From NCBI GenBank assembly GCA_050248735.1, contig JBFWRU010000002.1:1-64000 (forward strand): a DNA stretch of 64,000 nt, given 5' to 3'. Origin of the DNA: JACKFE01 sp050248735. Lineage in GTDB: Bacteria; Nitrospirota; Nitrospiria; Nitrospirales; UBA8639. A program made the position numbers and the translations under genes. The notes under the pieces are model-generated. The model was not told the origin of the DNA, did not search any database, and saw nothing but the letters and a program-made list of their open reading frames with translations. This document shows positions 54,665 through 63,719 of the stretch, one piece after another (within the stretch, counting starts at the first letter, position 1; each line of letters begins with the position of its first letter).

Positions 54665-55549
54665 ATGAATACCGAGTTAACCACCGCGGGCATCATTACC
54701 GAAAGAAAGGAAGTTACCGCCAACTATGTGTTGAATGCCCTTTCCATTTTCGTGCCTCTTGCTGGGACTCTCACAGGCTTCGTGCTTTGGCCTTTCTTTG
54801 CCCCCACGACCACAACGATTTATATCTTTCTGGTTTTTTTCTTCCTGAACATCATCGGATTGATTGTCGGGTTGCATCGGTATTTTACTCATCGTTCCTT
54901 CGAAACCAGTTCTCTTTTTCGACTGCTGTTGGGTATTTGGGGAAGCTGGGCGATGCAAGGTCCCATCGACCGGTGGGTGGCCGATCATCGACGGCATCAC
55001 CGGTATTCCGACCAGCCGTTTGATGTTCACAGTCCCTATTGGAGAAATCAGCAGAAAATTTCCTCCGGGTTTATGCGGTTTGCCCATGCACACATGTTAT
55101 GGATGTTTGTGGGCCTTCCGACCGACAAGGCCAAATATGCCAAAGATACGATCAGTGACCCGATCAGTGGAGCATGCAGTCGCAGGTACTGGTTGCTGTG
55201 TGCGTCCTCATTGTTGTTGCCGGCCTTAGTGGGTTTGGGTATCGGGGGACCGGATGAAGCAATCCGGTCATTTTTCTGGGCCGGATGTTTTCGAGTAACC
55301 CTGCTGCATCAATTAACCTGGTCGGTGAATTCATTCGGCCATTTGTATGGCGGAAAGGCTGGGGGGAGCCGGGATGAAGCAAGGGACAACATGGTGTTGA
55401 CGCTGCTGGTTTTCGGGGAAGGTTTGCACAGTTACCATCATGTGCATCAAAGCACGGCACTCAACCAACCGGCTTCCCTGGATCTGGCCGGACAATTCAT
55501 TAAATTGTTGGAACGTTTCCATGTTGTGTGGAACGTGAAGTGCTACTAA
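54665..55549 (+). CDS. Fatty acid desaturase (acyl-CoA/acyl-lipid delta-9 type), copy 1
   Basis: A 294-residue membrane di-iron enzyme. The three histidine boxes are HRYFTH (71-76), HRRHH (108-112) and HSYHH near residue 258. Hydrophobic segments at about 23-45 and 50-70 and again at 178-200 fit the family's four-helix plan. It introduces a cis double bond in fatty acids, usually with ferredoxin or cytochrome b5-like donors. The ATG at 54665 lacks an SD sequence. A second desaturase gene faces it 86 bases beyond its stop. The two differ in their boxes and length, so they are not recent copies. Confidence 0.87.
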   Translation: MNTELTTAGIITERKEVTANYVLNALSIFVPLAGTLTGFVLWPFFAPTTTTIYIFLVFFFLNIIGLIVGLHRYFTHRSFETSSLFRLLLGIWGSWAMQGPIDRWVADHRRHHRYSDQPFDVHSPYWRNQQKISSGFMRFAHAHMLWMFVGLPTDKAKYAKDTISDPISGACSRRYWLLCASSLLLPALVGLGIGGPDEAIRSFFWAGCFRVTLLHQLTWSVNSFGHLYGGKAGGSRDEARDNMVLTLLVFGEGLHSYHHVHQSTALNQPASLDLAGQFIKLLERFHVVWNVKCY

Positions 55550-55635
55550 TTCCTTTGTGATTTTGCCGGTGGGTAATTCCGGGCGGCGCTGGAGAAGAAT
55601 GAAATCCGGGGTCAAGGAAAGTAAAGGATAAGGAA

Positions 55636-56607
55636 TTACCGGCTTGCGGGATTATGGTAGAGGGGATCGGACGATTGAGGCTGGGTGGATTTTCGAAATT
55701 GACGACGTCTGGCCTCGGGTATGGCTTTCAGGTCATACGCCTGCCCCAATTTCCACATGGCTTTTATAAATAGCCATCCGAGATCGAATTGGCCTTTGTC
55801 GAACCCTACGCAAGGAGAACTGGGAAAGGCATGATGATTGTTATGGTAGCCTTCTCCCATCACCAACCATCCCAGAAAGTGGTTGTTGGTGCTTCCATCA
55901 CGGGTTGAATAGGGTTGTTTCCCAAACATGTGAGTCACCGAACTCACAAGCCAAATCAACTGCAGTGATATGAAAATCCGTCCGAGTCCTCCCCAGACGA
56001 CTCCCCGAAGGAATCCTTCGGGGTTGCCATAGTACAGAGCGCTCAGCATGCCGGGAATAAGCAGGGACACGACTGTCAGAAAATCATAATGTTTATCAAT
56101 CCAGCGCAGGGCCGGGTCGCCGTAGAGATCCTTTATTAATGGACTTTTGGGGTCAATAACCGGCTCGTACCAATGAAGCCAGGTGTAATGGGCATGAAGG
56201 AATTGGTTGAGTGTTCCCGTGATGGGTGTTCCATCATACCGGATGTAGGGAGAATGAAAGTCCCCTTTCTGATCCGTATGGGCATGGTGTAAGCGATGTC
56301 TGACCACCCACACAAAGAGAGGACGCTGCCACGCAAAAGATCCCAGAACGGCCAAGGCATTACGCAGCCACGGCTTGGCCTTAAAGGCCCGATGGGAAAA
56401 GAGTCGATGGAACCCGACCGTGGCCCCGATGCCCGTTGTAAGAAAAAACACGACAAACAAGAAGATGTCAAACGGGGTGTATTGGCCGGCTTGAATGTAG
56501 GCGAGCATGCCAAGGAATCCCGCGAAGGGAAGCAGGAGATTTCTCGACATATCGAACGCATGCCACCACAAGGGGCGATCTCGTAATCGTTCGACTGTCT
56601 GAGGCAT
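55636..56607 (-). CDS. Fatty acid desaturase (acyl-CoA/acyl-lipid delta-9 type), copy 2
   Basis: A 323-residue membrane di-iron desaturase. Histidine boxes are HRLFSH (67-72), HRLHH (104-108, in VVRHRLHHAHTDQKGDFHSP) and HNNHH near residue 268 (GEGYHNNHHAFPSS). The helices at about 27-60 and 173-215 fit the fold. AAGGAAAC precedes the ATG at about 10 bases. It converges with the other desaturase gene. Two such enzymes in one place suggest control of membrane fluidity, with possibly different chain positions; this is inference. Confidence 0.9.
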   Translation of the reverse strand: MPQTVERLRDRPLWWHAFDMSRNLLLPFAGFLGMLAYIQAGQYTPFDIFLFVVFFLTTGIGATVGFHRLFSHRAFKAKPWLRNALAVLGSFAWQRPLFVWVVRHRLHHAHTDQKGDFHSPYIRYDGTPITGTLNQFLHAHYTWLHWYEPVIDPKSPLIKDLYGDPALRWIDKHYDFLTVVSLLIPGMLSALYYGNPEGFLRGVVWGGLGRIFISLQLIWLVSSVTHMFGKQPYSTRDGSTNNHFLGWLVMGEGYHNNHHAFPSSPCVGFDKGQFDLGWLFIKAMWKLGQAYDLKAIPEARRRQFRKSTQPQSSDPLYHNPASR

Positions 56608-56763
56608 GATCGATGTTTCCTTCTTCTATAGATATTGGAGCAAAGCGAAGGCGGTACCGTCAACGAAAAAGTCATCCAGCCAGGTTTTTGATTTCTGAAT
56701 GTCTCATATGAGAGACAAACTCATTAAGGCGGAAGCCGTGTAGGACGAGGGCAGGACAAAAGG

Positions 56764-57639
56764 TTAGGAGGGTCTGGAAGACTTACTGCAATATTGCTCG
56801 CGGAGGGCCAGGGCTTCGGGCATCCATTCTTGAAATTGTTTGATGCGGGTTTCATGACTGGGGTGGGTAGACATGAACTCGGCCGGTTGTTTTCCTTTGC
56901 TCATTTCTCCCATGCGTTCCCATAGCCTTGGAGCTTCGGTCGGATCAAAACAGGCACGGGCGACAAACAGCAGTCCCATATAATCCGCTTCCGATTCGTG
57001 GTCTCGTGAAAAGGGGAGCAGGACTCCATATTGTGCGCCCACCCCCAGCGCGCCCATGACCATCCGTTGCGTGTCGTAATCCATATCCCCCAACGCCACA
57101 CTGGCGGCCATGGTGCCAATTTGCACCAGCTTCTGATGGGCCATCCGCTCGGCTCCATGTCGGGCAATGGCATGGGCGATTTCATGGCCCATGACGACGG
57201 CCAGCCCGCTGTGGCTGGCCGCCACGGGAATCAGTCCCGTATACACGGCAGTTTTCCCGCCTGGAAGAGCAAAGGCATTGGCCTGCTGAGATTCAATCAC
57301 GTTGAATTCCCACTCGAATCCGGGATCCACATCGGCTGCCGCCTGAGCCAATCGGCGACCGATCGTACGCACCAGGTCCACGACTTGTCCATCCGGAATC
57401 ACCCGGGATTGGCTGAGGATTTCCTGATATGACTGGAATCCCAAGGCCATTTCCTGTTCCCGAGTCATATCCACCAAATGGGAGCGGCCGGTAATGGGTA
57501 CAGGTTCCTGATTGGCGTAATAATAATAGATGCCGTACAGGGCGAATAAAATCAAAGGAATGAGCCGAACTTTCCAGCTCATACGTGCCCGGCCCTGGCC
57601 TCCCAGGCCGCCTCGCCTTCCAAAAGAGCCCATTCTCAT
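56764..57639 (-). CDS. M48-family metalloprotease
   Basis: A 291-residue zinc protease with a membrane-anchor helix at about 25-42 (RLIPLILFALYGIYYYYAN). The catalytic motif is HEIAH at 152-156 (VVMGHEIAHAIARHGAERM), and the third ligand Glu is in ESEADYMGLLF. NAFALPGGKTAVYTGLI and a C-terminal THPSHETRIKQFQEW are typical of the periplasmic BepA/LoiP/YggG branch, which does quality control of outer-membrane proteins. A Gly/Arg-rich leader of about 20 residues precedes the helix. AAGGATG lies upstream of the ATG. The neighbours are envelope genes, in keeping with this role. Confidence 0.9.
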   Translation of the reverse strand: MRMGSFGRRGGLGGQGRARMSWKVRLIPLILFALYGIYYYYANQEPVPITGRSHLVDMTREQEMALGFQSYQEILSQSRVIPDGQVVDLVRTIGRRLAQAAADVDPGFEWEFNVIESQQANAFALPGGKTAVYTGLIPVAASHSGLAVVMGHEIAHAIARHGAERMAHQKLVQIGTMAASVALGDMDYDTQRMVMGALGVGAQYGVLLPFSRDHESEADYMGLLFVARACFDPTEAPRLWERMGEMSKGKQPAEFMSTHPSHETRIKQFQEWMPEALALREQYCSKSSRPS

Positions 57640-58072
57640 AAGTGGGGTGTCATCCTTGAAATGTTAAAAGGAGTCGTTCCTTCACCGGGGTGGTTGCCTG
57701 AAAAATATTTTTTTGTCGATCCCGAAGGAGTCAGTCCGAATTGAGCCGTCTTCATTAAAATTCACCATGGACGGTCTTTTGCCAGGTTTGGGTTGGGTGT
57801 GTACGCTAAGCATATCCGTCCAAACCTAATTTTAACAGAACCAGGCATGTGTTTGGGCAAAGGTGTGATCCATGTCTATTGGCTAGACAGGTATGGAAGA
57901 AAGGGGGTGACCAGGAGGCAACAACCTTATCGGTTTTCAAAGGGATAGTAAAGAAACAGCCGGTCGGAACACTCTCTGTCTTTCTTAAAGTGGGAGTGGG
58001 CCTCGATTATCAAATTAGCGGGTTTGGTGTAGGGCTGAAATGGTTCGCGAAGATGATCTGGAGAAAGTGTGT
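57640..58072. other. Intergenic region
   Basis: 433 bases between two minus-strand genes. No gene with features was found; a plus-strand open frame (57849-58139) runs into the downstream gene's antisense and lacks support. No clear hairpin with a U-tract or repeat was seen. Confidence 0.4.
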
Positions 58073-58783
58073 CTACGGACGGGCATTCTGCACCTCAGGA
58101 AAAACAAGCCAGGACATAGGAGCCACAATCGCCCAATAGAAGGCTTGAGCATCTGCCGGTTCCATGGAAAGGACCAAATAGGGATCTGCGGATTGGCCGA
58201 ACACTTGCCTCCACGTCGAAACATGGGCGGCCACCCGATTGCTCCAACTGGCGAATTGTTGGAACGCATTATCCCAGAAAGTGGGAAGGTGGTGGGGTTG
58301 AATTATGACCACGATCTGATCGTCGAATTCCAAATCGTATCGAAGCGGCATATCGGATACCGTCAAGGCCTTTGCTGGAGGGGGACTTTGAGATGTCTCG
58401 TCATCCCCATCAGCCGGAGCTGTCTTATTGGTTACGGGGGGTGGAGAAATGAGCAAGGGCGATATCATGGGATCTTTGGCCTTGAGGCGAAGGCTGAAGG
58501 GACGATTGATGGGATTCCCAATCCAATTGATGGCCTGTATGGGGAACGTCCGAAGGGCTATTCCCCTGGCCTTTAACACGGCAAGATTGTTGGGGAGATC
58601 AACAACCAAGTAAAGAGACTTCGTTTTGGCCATGGTCAGTTCTGTTTCTACTGGGGGAGGCGAAGATATTTTGGGAGATGGAGCGGCTAGGATACCCGAA
58701 ACCGTGAGGCCGGATAAAAAGCATCCTGCCAAAACCAATCCAAGGACGAGCCAGCGGTAGTCGGAAAATTTGAACAAAGCCAA
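58073..58783 (-). CDS. Exported or membrane-anchored protein of unknown function, in L,D-transpeptidase cluster
   Basis: A protein of roughly 236 residues that I do not recognise. It opens with a hydrophobic stretch (WLVLGLVLAGCFLSGLTVSG), a signal or anchor. A Pro/Ser-rich segment follows, then a beta-rich part (KSLYLVVDLPNNLAVLKARG) that resembles the first strands of a YkuD domain without its His/Cys motif. The start is uncertain: no ATG is available after the upstream gene, and the TTG at 58783 lies 13 bases after its stop, while an ATG further up would overlap it. Its place directly after two L,D-transpeptidase genes suggests an envelope role in the same transcript. Confidence 0.55.
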   Translation of the reverse strand: MALFKFSDYRWLVLGLVLAGCFLSGLTVSGILAAPSPKISSPPPVETELTMAKTKSLYLVVDLPNNLAVLKARGIALRTFPIQAINWIGNPINRPFSLRLKAKDPMISPLLISPPPVTNKTAPADGDDETSQSPPPAKALTVSDMPLRYDLEFDDQIVVIIQPHHLPTFWDNAFQQFASWSNRVAAHVSTWRQVFGQSADPYLVLSMEPADAQAFYWAIVAPMSWLVFPEVQNARP

Positions 58784-58796
58784 AGCGGAAATATTA

Positions 58797-59468
58797 TTAG
58801 TAGATAATGAGCGTGGCCCCTGTCGGCACGTGACGATACAAATATTCCAGATCTTCATCCCCCAGGCGAATGCATCCATGCGTCACGTTGGTGCCCAACA
58901 TTCTGGTGTATAAGGTGCCATGGATGAAATAGCCATTTCCGAATCCCAGGGCATAATCTCCCAGAACTCCTGTCTCAATACGATCTTGTGATTTTGTCGG
59001 AATCACTTCGCCTTCCTCAATAAAGGCCCAATCGGGCTTGACCCAGGCGGGATTTTTAATCTTGTTCATAATGGCATACACGCCTCGTGGTGTTTCAAAA
59101 ACCCACCCCTTGTCAGGATTTCTCGGGTCTTTGAGGCTGGCACCGCTGCCGGTCGAAGCTATCGCCGTGTGCAGAATTTTTTCTCCTTTCCGCACATAGA
59201 CTTTGTTTTGGGCTGTATCGACTACTACATAAATGCCTTTTGGGGCCAATGATTGAATGGAATTGCCAGGAGAAGAGTGCTGAGCCGTAATTTTGACTTT
59301 GGTCGTAGCTGTGGTTTTCAAATGTTGAGGGGCGGACAGTACTTTTGATGCGGGGCTGGAAGCCAAAGCCATGGTCTCTATTCCCATGGCCAGACACCAG
59401 GTGAATCCTATAAGGAATGTCAAAAGGGCCGGTTGGAAGAGTAGGTACAGGCGATTAGGGAACTGCAT
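58797..59468 (-). CDS. L,D-transpeptidase (YkuD), short
   Basis: A 223-residue periplasmic enzyme. A signal helix is at about 8-28. The catalytic YkuD domain runs from about 78 to the end: GIYVVVDTAQNKVYVRKGEK, then FIHGT (His183) and THGCIRLGDEDLEYLY with His197 and the nucleophile Cys199. Such enzymes make 3-3 cross-links in peptidoglycan or attach proteins to it. Residues 36-75 are Ser/Thr-rich linker. The start overlaps the preceding transpeptidase gene by 14 bases, which points to one operon with coupled translation. Confidence 0.92.
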   Translation of the reverse strand: MQFPNRLYLLFQPALLTFLIGFTWCLAMGIETMALASSPASKVLSAPQHLKTTATTKVKITAQHSSPGNSIQSLAPKGIYVVVDTAQNKVYVRKGEKILHTAIASTGSGASLKDPRNPDKGWVFETPRGVYAIMNKIKNPAWVKPDWAFIEEGEVIPTKSQDRIETGVLGDYALGFGNGYFIHGTLYTRMLGTNVTHGCIRLGDEDLEYLYRHVPTGATLIIY

Positions 59469-60663
59469 AGAGTGCCGCGCTTAATGAGGTAGGTGCTTGT
59501 TGTTCCGTTTCCCGAAGTTGAATATGTTCTTCCAGGGCGTGGAGGATGTCCACCACCTCATTGTTGGTATTGAGGGCGCCGACAATGGTGATCGGCTCCC
59601 CCTGGGACATATTCTGGAAGACCTGCTCAATGGCTTCATTTTCCATGGCCACGCATCCGCTGGTTTGGTCTTCCGAGTCAGTGGTTTTTCCATGGATTTC
59701 AATAGCCCCGCCAATGGTTTTGCCTGGAGGAATTTCACCGAGGGCTTGGAGTTCTTGAAAACGCAGTCTGTGTTCAGGGCTGGGATAATCCAGAAGAAGC
59801 GCGCGATAAAATTTTGTTTCGCTGCCGCTTTTCTTTCGGATGAGTCGAAACCGTCCTTCCGGAGTGGCCCCGTCTCCTTCATATTGCTTGTCCAGGAGGC
59901 CGGAAAATCCTAAATCCACAGGGTACTCGGCCAAGACCTGGCCCCGACGGTAGAGGAATAACCGGCGAGGGGCCTTGAGCACGATAATGGCGGTTCCTCC
60001 GGTAGCCGTGGACCATCGAATGGTATGGTTGACCCATTGATTCCATAAGGCCAGTTGTTCCTCGTCAGTATACCGGCGCATCTGTTCCAACATGTGCTCT
60101 TCCACCTCACGGAGTGAAGCAATCGCCTCCTCGGTGGCCAGTCTGGCTTTACCAAATTGTCCGGTCTCCAGTCGTTTGGTGGCTTCGTTGAGTAAGCCTT
60201 CTGCACGGGAGAGGCCGGGAGTGTCAGGGCCCATCTCAAACAAATGTGTGAGAGAGCGCAAGCGGGCCACCTGCTCATGCTCAGGACGGATCAGATCCTC
60301 AACCTCCATTCGAAGGGCCAATGATTTTTGGCGAATAGCTTCCAGCAGGGTGGTTCCTTCATTCAGCAGCTCTTGATACGTTTGCTGGAAAGCCGCCCCA
60401 TCTTTAGTGGTCCACCATTGATTCACCGTGTTCCGCCAGGTATTCCTGGTCTCCAGTAGCCGTTGATGGAAGAGATCGTAGCGATCCGGGAACAAGAGGT
60501 GACCACCCTGGACATACAGGGTTCGGTCTAGTTCCTCGGCCTGGGTAGGAAAGGTTTCCGGGTAATCCTGGTTTCCCCACCAGGCAAAGGCCAGGGCCGG
60601 TATGGTGAAAAGGAGACTTGCGAGGATCCAACGCCAGGTGAGATGGGAGAAGCGTGGTTTCAT
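59455..60663 (-). CDS. L,D-transpeptidase (YkuD-like), long form with coiled-coil N-terminus
   Basis: 402 residues with a signal helix (WILASLLFTIPALAFAWW). A helical coiled-coil region lies at about 45-220. The YkuD-like domain follows from about 225 (TAIIVLKAPRRLFLYRRGQV ... GDGATPEGRFRLIRKKSGS). The catalytic pattern is IEIHG ... QTSGCVAMEN with the nucleophile in SGC, a variant of the usual SHGC. The YafK/ErfK-like branch often has this form. Another transpeptidase overlaps its end by 14 bases, and a lipoprotein gene precedes it by 19 bases. Together they look like a peptidoglycan cross-linking or anchoring operon. Confidence 0.88.
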   Translation of the reverse strand: MKPRFSHLTWRWILASLLFTIPALAFAWWGNQDYPETFPTQAEELDRTLYVQGGHLLFPDRYDLFHQRLLETRNTWRNTVNQWWTTKDGAAFQQTYQELLNEGTTLLEAIRQKSLALRMEVEDLIRPEHEQVARLRSLTHLFEMGPDTPGLSRAEGLLNEATKRLETGQFGKARLATEEAIASLREVEEHMLEQMRRYTDEEQLALWNQWVNHTIRWSTATGGTAIIVLKAPRRLFLYRRGQVLAEYPVDLGFSGLLDKQYEGDGATPEGRFRLIRKKSGSETKFYRALLLDYPSPEHRLRFQELQALGEIPPGKTIGGAIEIHGKTTDSEDQTSGCVAMENEAIEQVFQNMSQGEPITIVGALNTNNEVVDILHALEEHIQLRETEQQAPTSLSAALYAVP

Positions 60664-60682
60664 GACGAATGGGTTCCTACGA

Positions 60683-61336
60683 TTAAATCTGAACTTTGGG
60701 TGACGGCGAATGACTTAAGACTGAAAGAATATGCTGGTGAATGGTTAAGGCCAGTGTTTCCACCGCGTGTGCCGAGGTCATGACCTGGATATAGTCCCCT
60801 GCAACCATTGATGTCTCCATGGTGTTGAGGAGAGCTTCTACCCCTTGTAAGGCGCTGTGTAATTCTTCGAATTGCTGGTTAAGCGTATAGGTTGAGAGGG
60901 GTTGAGCCAGGAGGGCATGGGCCTGTCCAATTTGATGTCTAGCCAGGGACAGTGCCGTCTGTGCATTGGATTTGGTTTCTGCCAGATTAGCGAAGGCTTC
61001 GGATTTGGCCCCATCGGCCTGGGAGCGGGCGAGGTCCAATTGCCGTGTTACCTGGGAATAATTTCTCAGCCAAGCCAATCCTTGGTCCTGACGGTCCAGT
61101 TCGTCCATGGCCATCTGGTATGAAGTCTCTTCTTGCTGTAACTCTTCAATGGCATATTCGGCGGCTCCCGCCAGCCTGGCGTCTTGAAGGGATTGCACAA
61201 CGGTTTCGATTTGGGAGGATGGTCGATCCGCACAGCCTTGGATGAAGAGGATCACTAGAATAGTGAAGAGCCAGGATCTCTGTCCTGGATCCAGAAAGTC
61301 TAGGGGGAGGTGGCGAGGTGGTAAGGTCAGGTTCAT
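60683..61336 (-). CDS. Helical lipoprotein, first gene of the L,D-transpeptidase cluster
   Basis: A 217-residue protein. After a proline-rich start, the hydrophobic SWLFTILVILFIQGC gives a lipobox-like FIQGC, so it is probably lipid-anchored at about Cys35. The mature part is almost all helix with heptad-like spacing, including AAEYAIEELQQEETSYQMAM and ARHQIGQAHALLAQPL. It resembles DUF4398-type envelope proteins in general layout, but this was not verified. It is 19 bases upstream of the long transpeptidase gene, so it heads the cluster. Confidence 0.68.
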   Translation of the reverse strand: MNLTLPPRHLPLDFLDPGQRSWLFTILVILFIQGCADRPSSQIETVVQSLQDARLAGAAEYAIEELQQEETSYQMAMDELDRQDQGLAWLRNYSQVTRQLDLARSQADGAKSEAFANLAETKSNAQTALSLARHQIGQAHALLAQPLSTYTLNQQFEELHSALQGVEALLNTMETSMVAGDYIQVMTSAHAVETLALTIHQHILSVLSHSPSPKVQI

Positions 61337-61351
61337 GTCTGACTGTTTTCT

Positions 61352-61385
61352 CTAAAAAGAACAGGGGCCAAAAACTCGGCCCCTG
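61352..61385 (-). terminator. Rho-independent terminator of the small peptide gene
   Basis: CAGGGGCC (61362-61369) pairs perfectly with GGCCCCTG (61378-61385) around an 8-base loop. On the minus strand TTCTTTTT follows. It lies 75 bases after the stop at 61461 and just before the lipoprotein gene, separating the two transcripts. Confidence 0.88.
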
Positions 61386-61460
61386 CCATTTCAATCTTCG
61401 TGGTCACCCGGAGATGTGTCTCTCAATGGGTGAGACCTCCTGCGGAAGATGGGAATAGAA

Positions 61461-61574
61461 CTACTTCCCCATGGGCTTTTTGGGTGGGATGGATTGGGGT
61501 TTGCTTGCTGGTGCTGCAGCAGGTTTTCCGGCAGGCATGCCTTTGGGCTGATTTTTTTGATTGGGTTGGTTCAC
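61461..61574 (-). CDS. Small Pro/Lys/Ala-rich peptide
   Basis: A 37-residue peptide starting with GTG at 61574 (VNQPNQKNQPKGMP, ending PPKKPMGK). A very strong ribosome binding site AAAGGAGGT lies 6 bases upstream, which decides this start over a longer frame to 61655. The composition is Pro, Lys, Ala and Gln, disordered and basic. A good terminator follows 75 bases after the stop, so it looks like a self-contained gene. The ribosome binding site GGAGG is directly followed by TG and its complement CCTCC. I know no homologue and propose no function. Confidence 0.6.
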   Translation of the reverse strand: MNQPNQKNQPKGMPAGKPAAAPASKPQSIPPKKPMGK

Positions 61575-61861
61575 GGAGGCACCTCCTTTAGGGTTGGGTA
61601 AGTCGACATGACTTACTCGTAAGTCCAATACGCAAAGGTAATGCCAGGTTGTCAAACCTAAAGCCTTCTCAAAATATCCCTATTTCTTGGATAAATGAAT
61701 GGTTGGCTTTGTTGAAAAAGTAAATTTTCAAGACATCCTGTCCAGAAAAAGAAAATTTGTCTTTCATGTCTCTACATATTTTGTCCGGCTTGTACCGCCG
61801 GGCAATCGACCGGGGCTGAAGTCGAAAGTCCTGAGGGGCGGGGATTTCTCCGACCTCCCTG

Positions 61862-63232
61862 TTAATTATGTGACTCCGCCCCTTCGTCCGGTGAATCAGG
61901 ACTTTTGAATAGGAACCCTAACCCAACCACAGCCGAGATGCTTGAGGCGAGTAAAATCGCCAGTTTGGCTTCCGCCAGAACCGAGGGTTCGGTAAATGCC
62001 AGTGTCGCAATGAAGATGGCCATGGTAAAGCCAATCCCGCCCATAAATCCCAATCCGATGATTTGTCGCCATTGAAGGTGAGTCGGTAATGCCGAATACC
62101 CGGATCTCACGACCGCCAAAGCTCCGAGGCAGATACCTAAGGGTTTTCCCAGCAGTAACCCCAGACAAATTCCCAGTGGAAGCGTATGAGAAAAAAGCGC
62201 AGAGGCTTCGGCCGTGATTGTTACCCCCCCATTGGCCAAAGCAAAGACGGGCATGACTGCGAAGGTGACCCAGGGATAGAGGGTATGTTCGAGTTTTTGA
62301 AGGGGAGGCTGGATTAAGCTACTGGCCGTTTCAAGGGCATGCACGGCTTGGGTTTGATCTTTGTTTTCCAGGACCGAGATGCCCGGGACCTCGGCCTGTT
62401 GAAACGCGCGACCGAAAGTTTGGCTTTTTTGTGAAAATTCTTTTTTGGTCATGGCTGAGGTTGCCGGAATGGTCAGGGCCGCCAGGACGCCGGCAATCGT
62501 GGGGTGAATCCCCGAAAAAAGAAAGGCCAACCATACCCCGGCGATACCCACTACTCCGTAAATGATGGGAGAACGAATACCTACCCAATTAGCTCCCACC
62601 AGAATCGCCAGGAACCCCAACCCGGTGCCCAGGCTCAACCAGCTAATGTCAGAGGTATAGAAGACAGCAATGACCAACACCGCTCCCAGGTCGTCCACAA
62701 TGGCCAGAGTGGTCAGGAAAATTTTAGCCGAAAAAGGGACACGGTTGCCTAATAATCCCAGGATGCCGATGGCAAAAGCGATATCGGTGGCCATCGGTAT
62801 GCCCCATCCTGAACGGTGGGGAGTGTCGAAAGTGACCAGAAGGAACAGTGAGGCCGGAATCACCATCCCCCCGATCGCAGCCGCAATGGGGAGCAGAGCT
62901 TGTCGCGGTGAGGATAATTCTCCTACAAGAATTTCACGTTTAATTTCTAATCCAATCACGAAAAAGAAAATGGCCATCAGGCCATCATTGATCCATAGCA
63001 ACAGGGGCTTTTCCAATAGGTATGTCCCGATCCCGATCGTGAAGGGCAGTTGCCATAGATCCGCAAAAAACGTTCGATAGGGGGAGTTGGCCAACCCAAG
63101 TGCCACTGTGGTGCAGATGAGAAGAACGATGCCTCCCGACGCGTTTTGTTTTGTGAAGGTTTCTAAGGGAGAAATGATCTTCTCAATAGGACGGGATTTA
63201 ACTGATTGTTTGGCTTGTTTGATCAGATCCAT
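61862..63232 (-). CDS. nhaA: Na+/H+ antiporter NhaA
   Basis: A protein of about 456 residues with some twelve membrane helices that exchanges sodium for protons. Family marks are GGIVLLICTTVALGLANSPY, the helix-2 block NDGLMAIFFFVIGLEIKREI, GWGIPMATDIAFAIGIL and the paired aspartates in TTLAIVDDLGAVLVIAVFYT. Those aspartates form the ion site. GFMGGIGFTMAIFIATLAF is near the end. The ATG at 63232 was chosen; a GTG four codons upstream is possible, and neither has a strong SD. A loop of about 60 residues between helices (KKEFSQKSQTFGRAFQQAEV) is a bit longer than in E. coli. Confidence 0.95.
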   Translation of the reverse strand: MDLIKQAKQSVKSRPIEKIISPLETFTKQNASGGIVLLICTTVALGLANSPYRTFFADLWQLPFTIGIGTYLLEKPLLLWINDGLMAIFFFVIGLEIKREILVGELSSPRQALLPIAAAIGGMVIPASLFLLVTFDTPHRSGWGIPMATDIAFAIGILGLLGNRVPFSAKIFLTTLAIVDDLGAVLVIAVFYTSDISWLSLGTGLGFLAILVGANWVGIRSPIIYGVVGIAGVWLAFLFSGIHPTIAGVLAALTIPATSAMTKKEFSQKSQTFGRAFQQAEVPGISVLENKDQTQAVHALETASSLIQPPLQKLEHTLYPWVTFAVMPVFALANGGVTITAEASALFSHTLPLGICLGLLLGKPLGICLGALAVVRSGYSALPTHLQWRQIIGLGFMGGIGFTMAIFIATLAFTEPSVLAEAKLAILLASSISAVVGLGFLFKSPDSPDEGAESHN

Positions 63233-63719
63233 GGTAGACGTCACAAAAGAAAGTTGTCAGATAATACCGATTCTCCTCCATTATCCGTGTCACTAAGCAG
63301 GCCGGCGATCTTATAAAAGGATAGGCCGGCGTTACCGACACTCTCATTCGATCATCGATCCATTCTAGCCTACTCCGAACGTAACGGGGGCACTAGTTTT
63401 AAGCCGCTGTTCAAACCGGGTCACCTGAGGCTGGCATATTTTCTGCCGGGTTCCCCTCACGGAAAATTTTCCCCGCAAGGCCGCTTGATGACGACAGACA
63501 AATAGTTCCACCTCTGCCTCAATTTGTCAGTTGAAACCCCTACACAACCTTCCTCTAGGATAAAGACTGCGGGTGCCACAAGAAAAGATCGTTATAGGAG
63601 GGTATGAGGGAAGGAGGACGGCGGTCATGAAAAATGTCTAACCGGGAAATCAACGGTTGTTTGAAACAGGACGTAGATGAAAATGGTTATTACATTTCAC
63701 TCACACAAGGAGGCTGGTT
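63233..63719. other. Intergenic region upstream of the BON-domain gene
   Basis: 487 bases between divergent genes. A 9-base direct repeat AGGCCGGCG occurs twice, 18 bases apart, near 63300-63335. No gene or clear promoter was seen. The 3' end carries AAGGAGG, the ribosome binding site for the gene at 63720. Confidence 0.4.

Noticed and set aside
63297..63340. GGCCGGC repeats as a terminator hairpin
   Set aside because: Only the 6-base self-complementary core can pair, with mismatches on both sides and no U-tract; it is better described as a short direct repeat.
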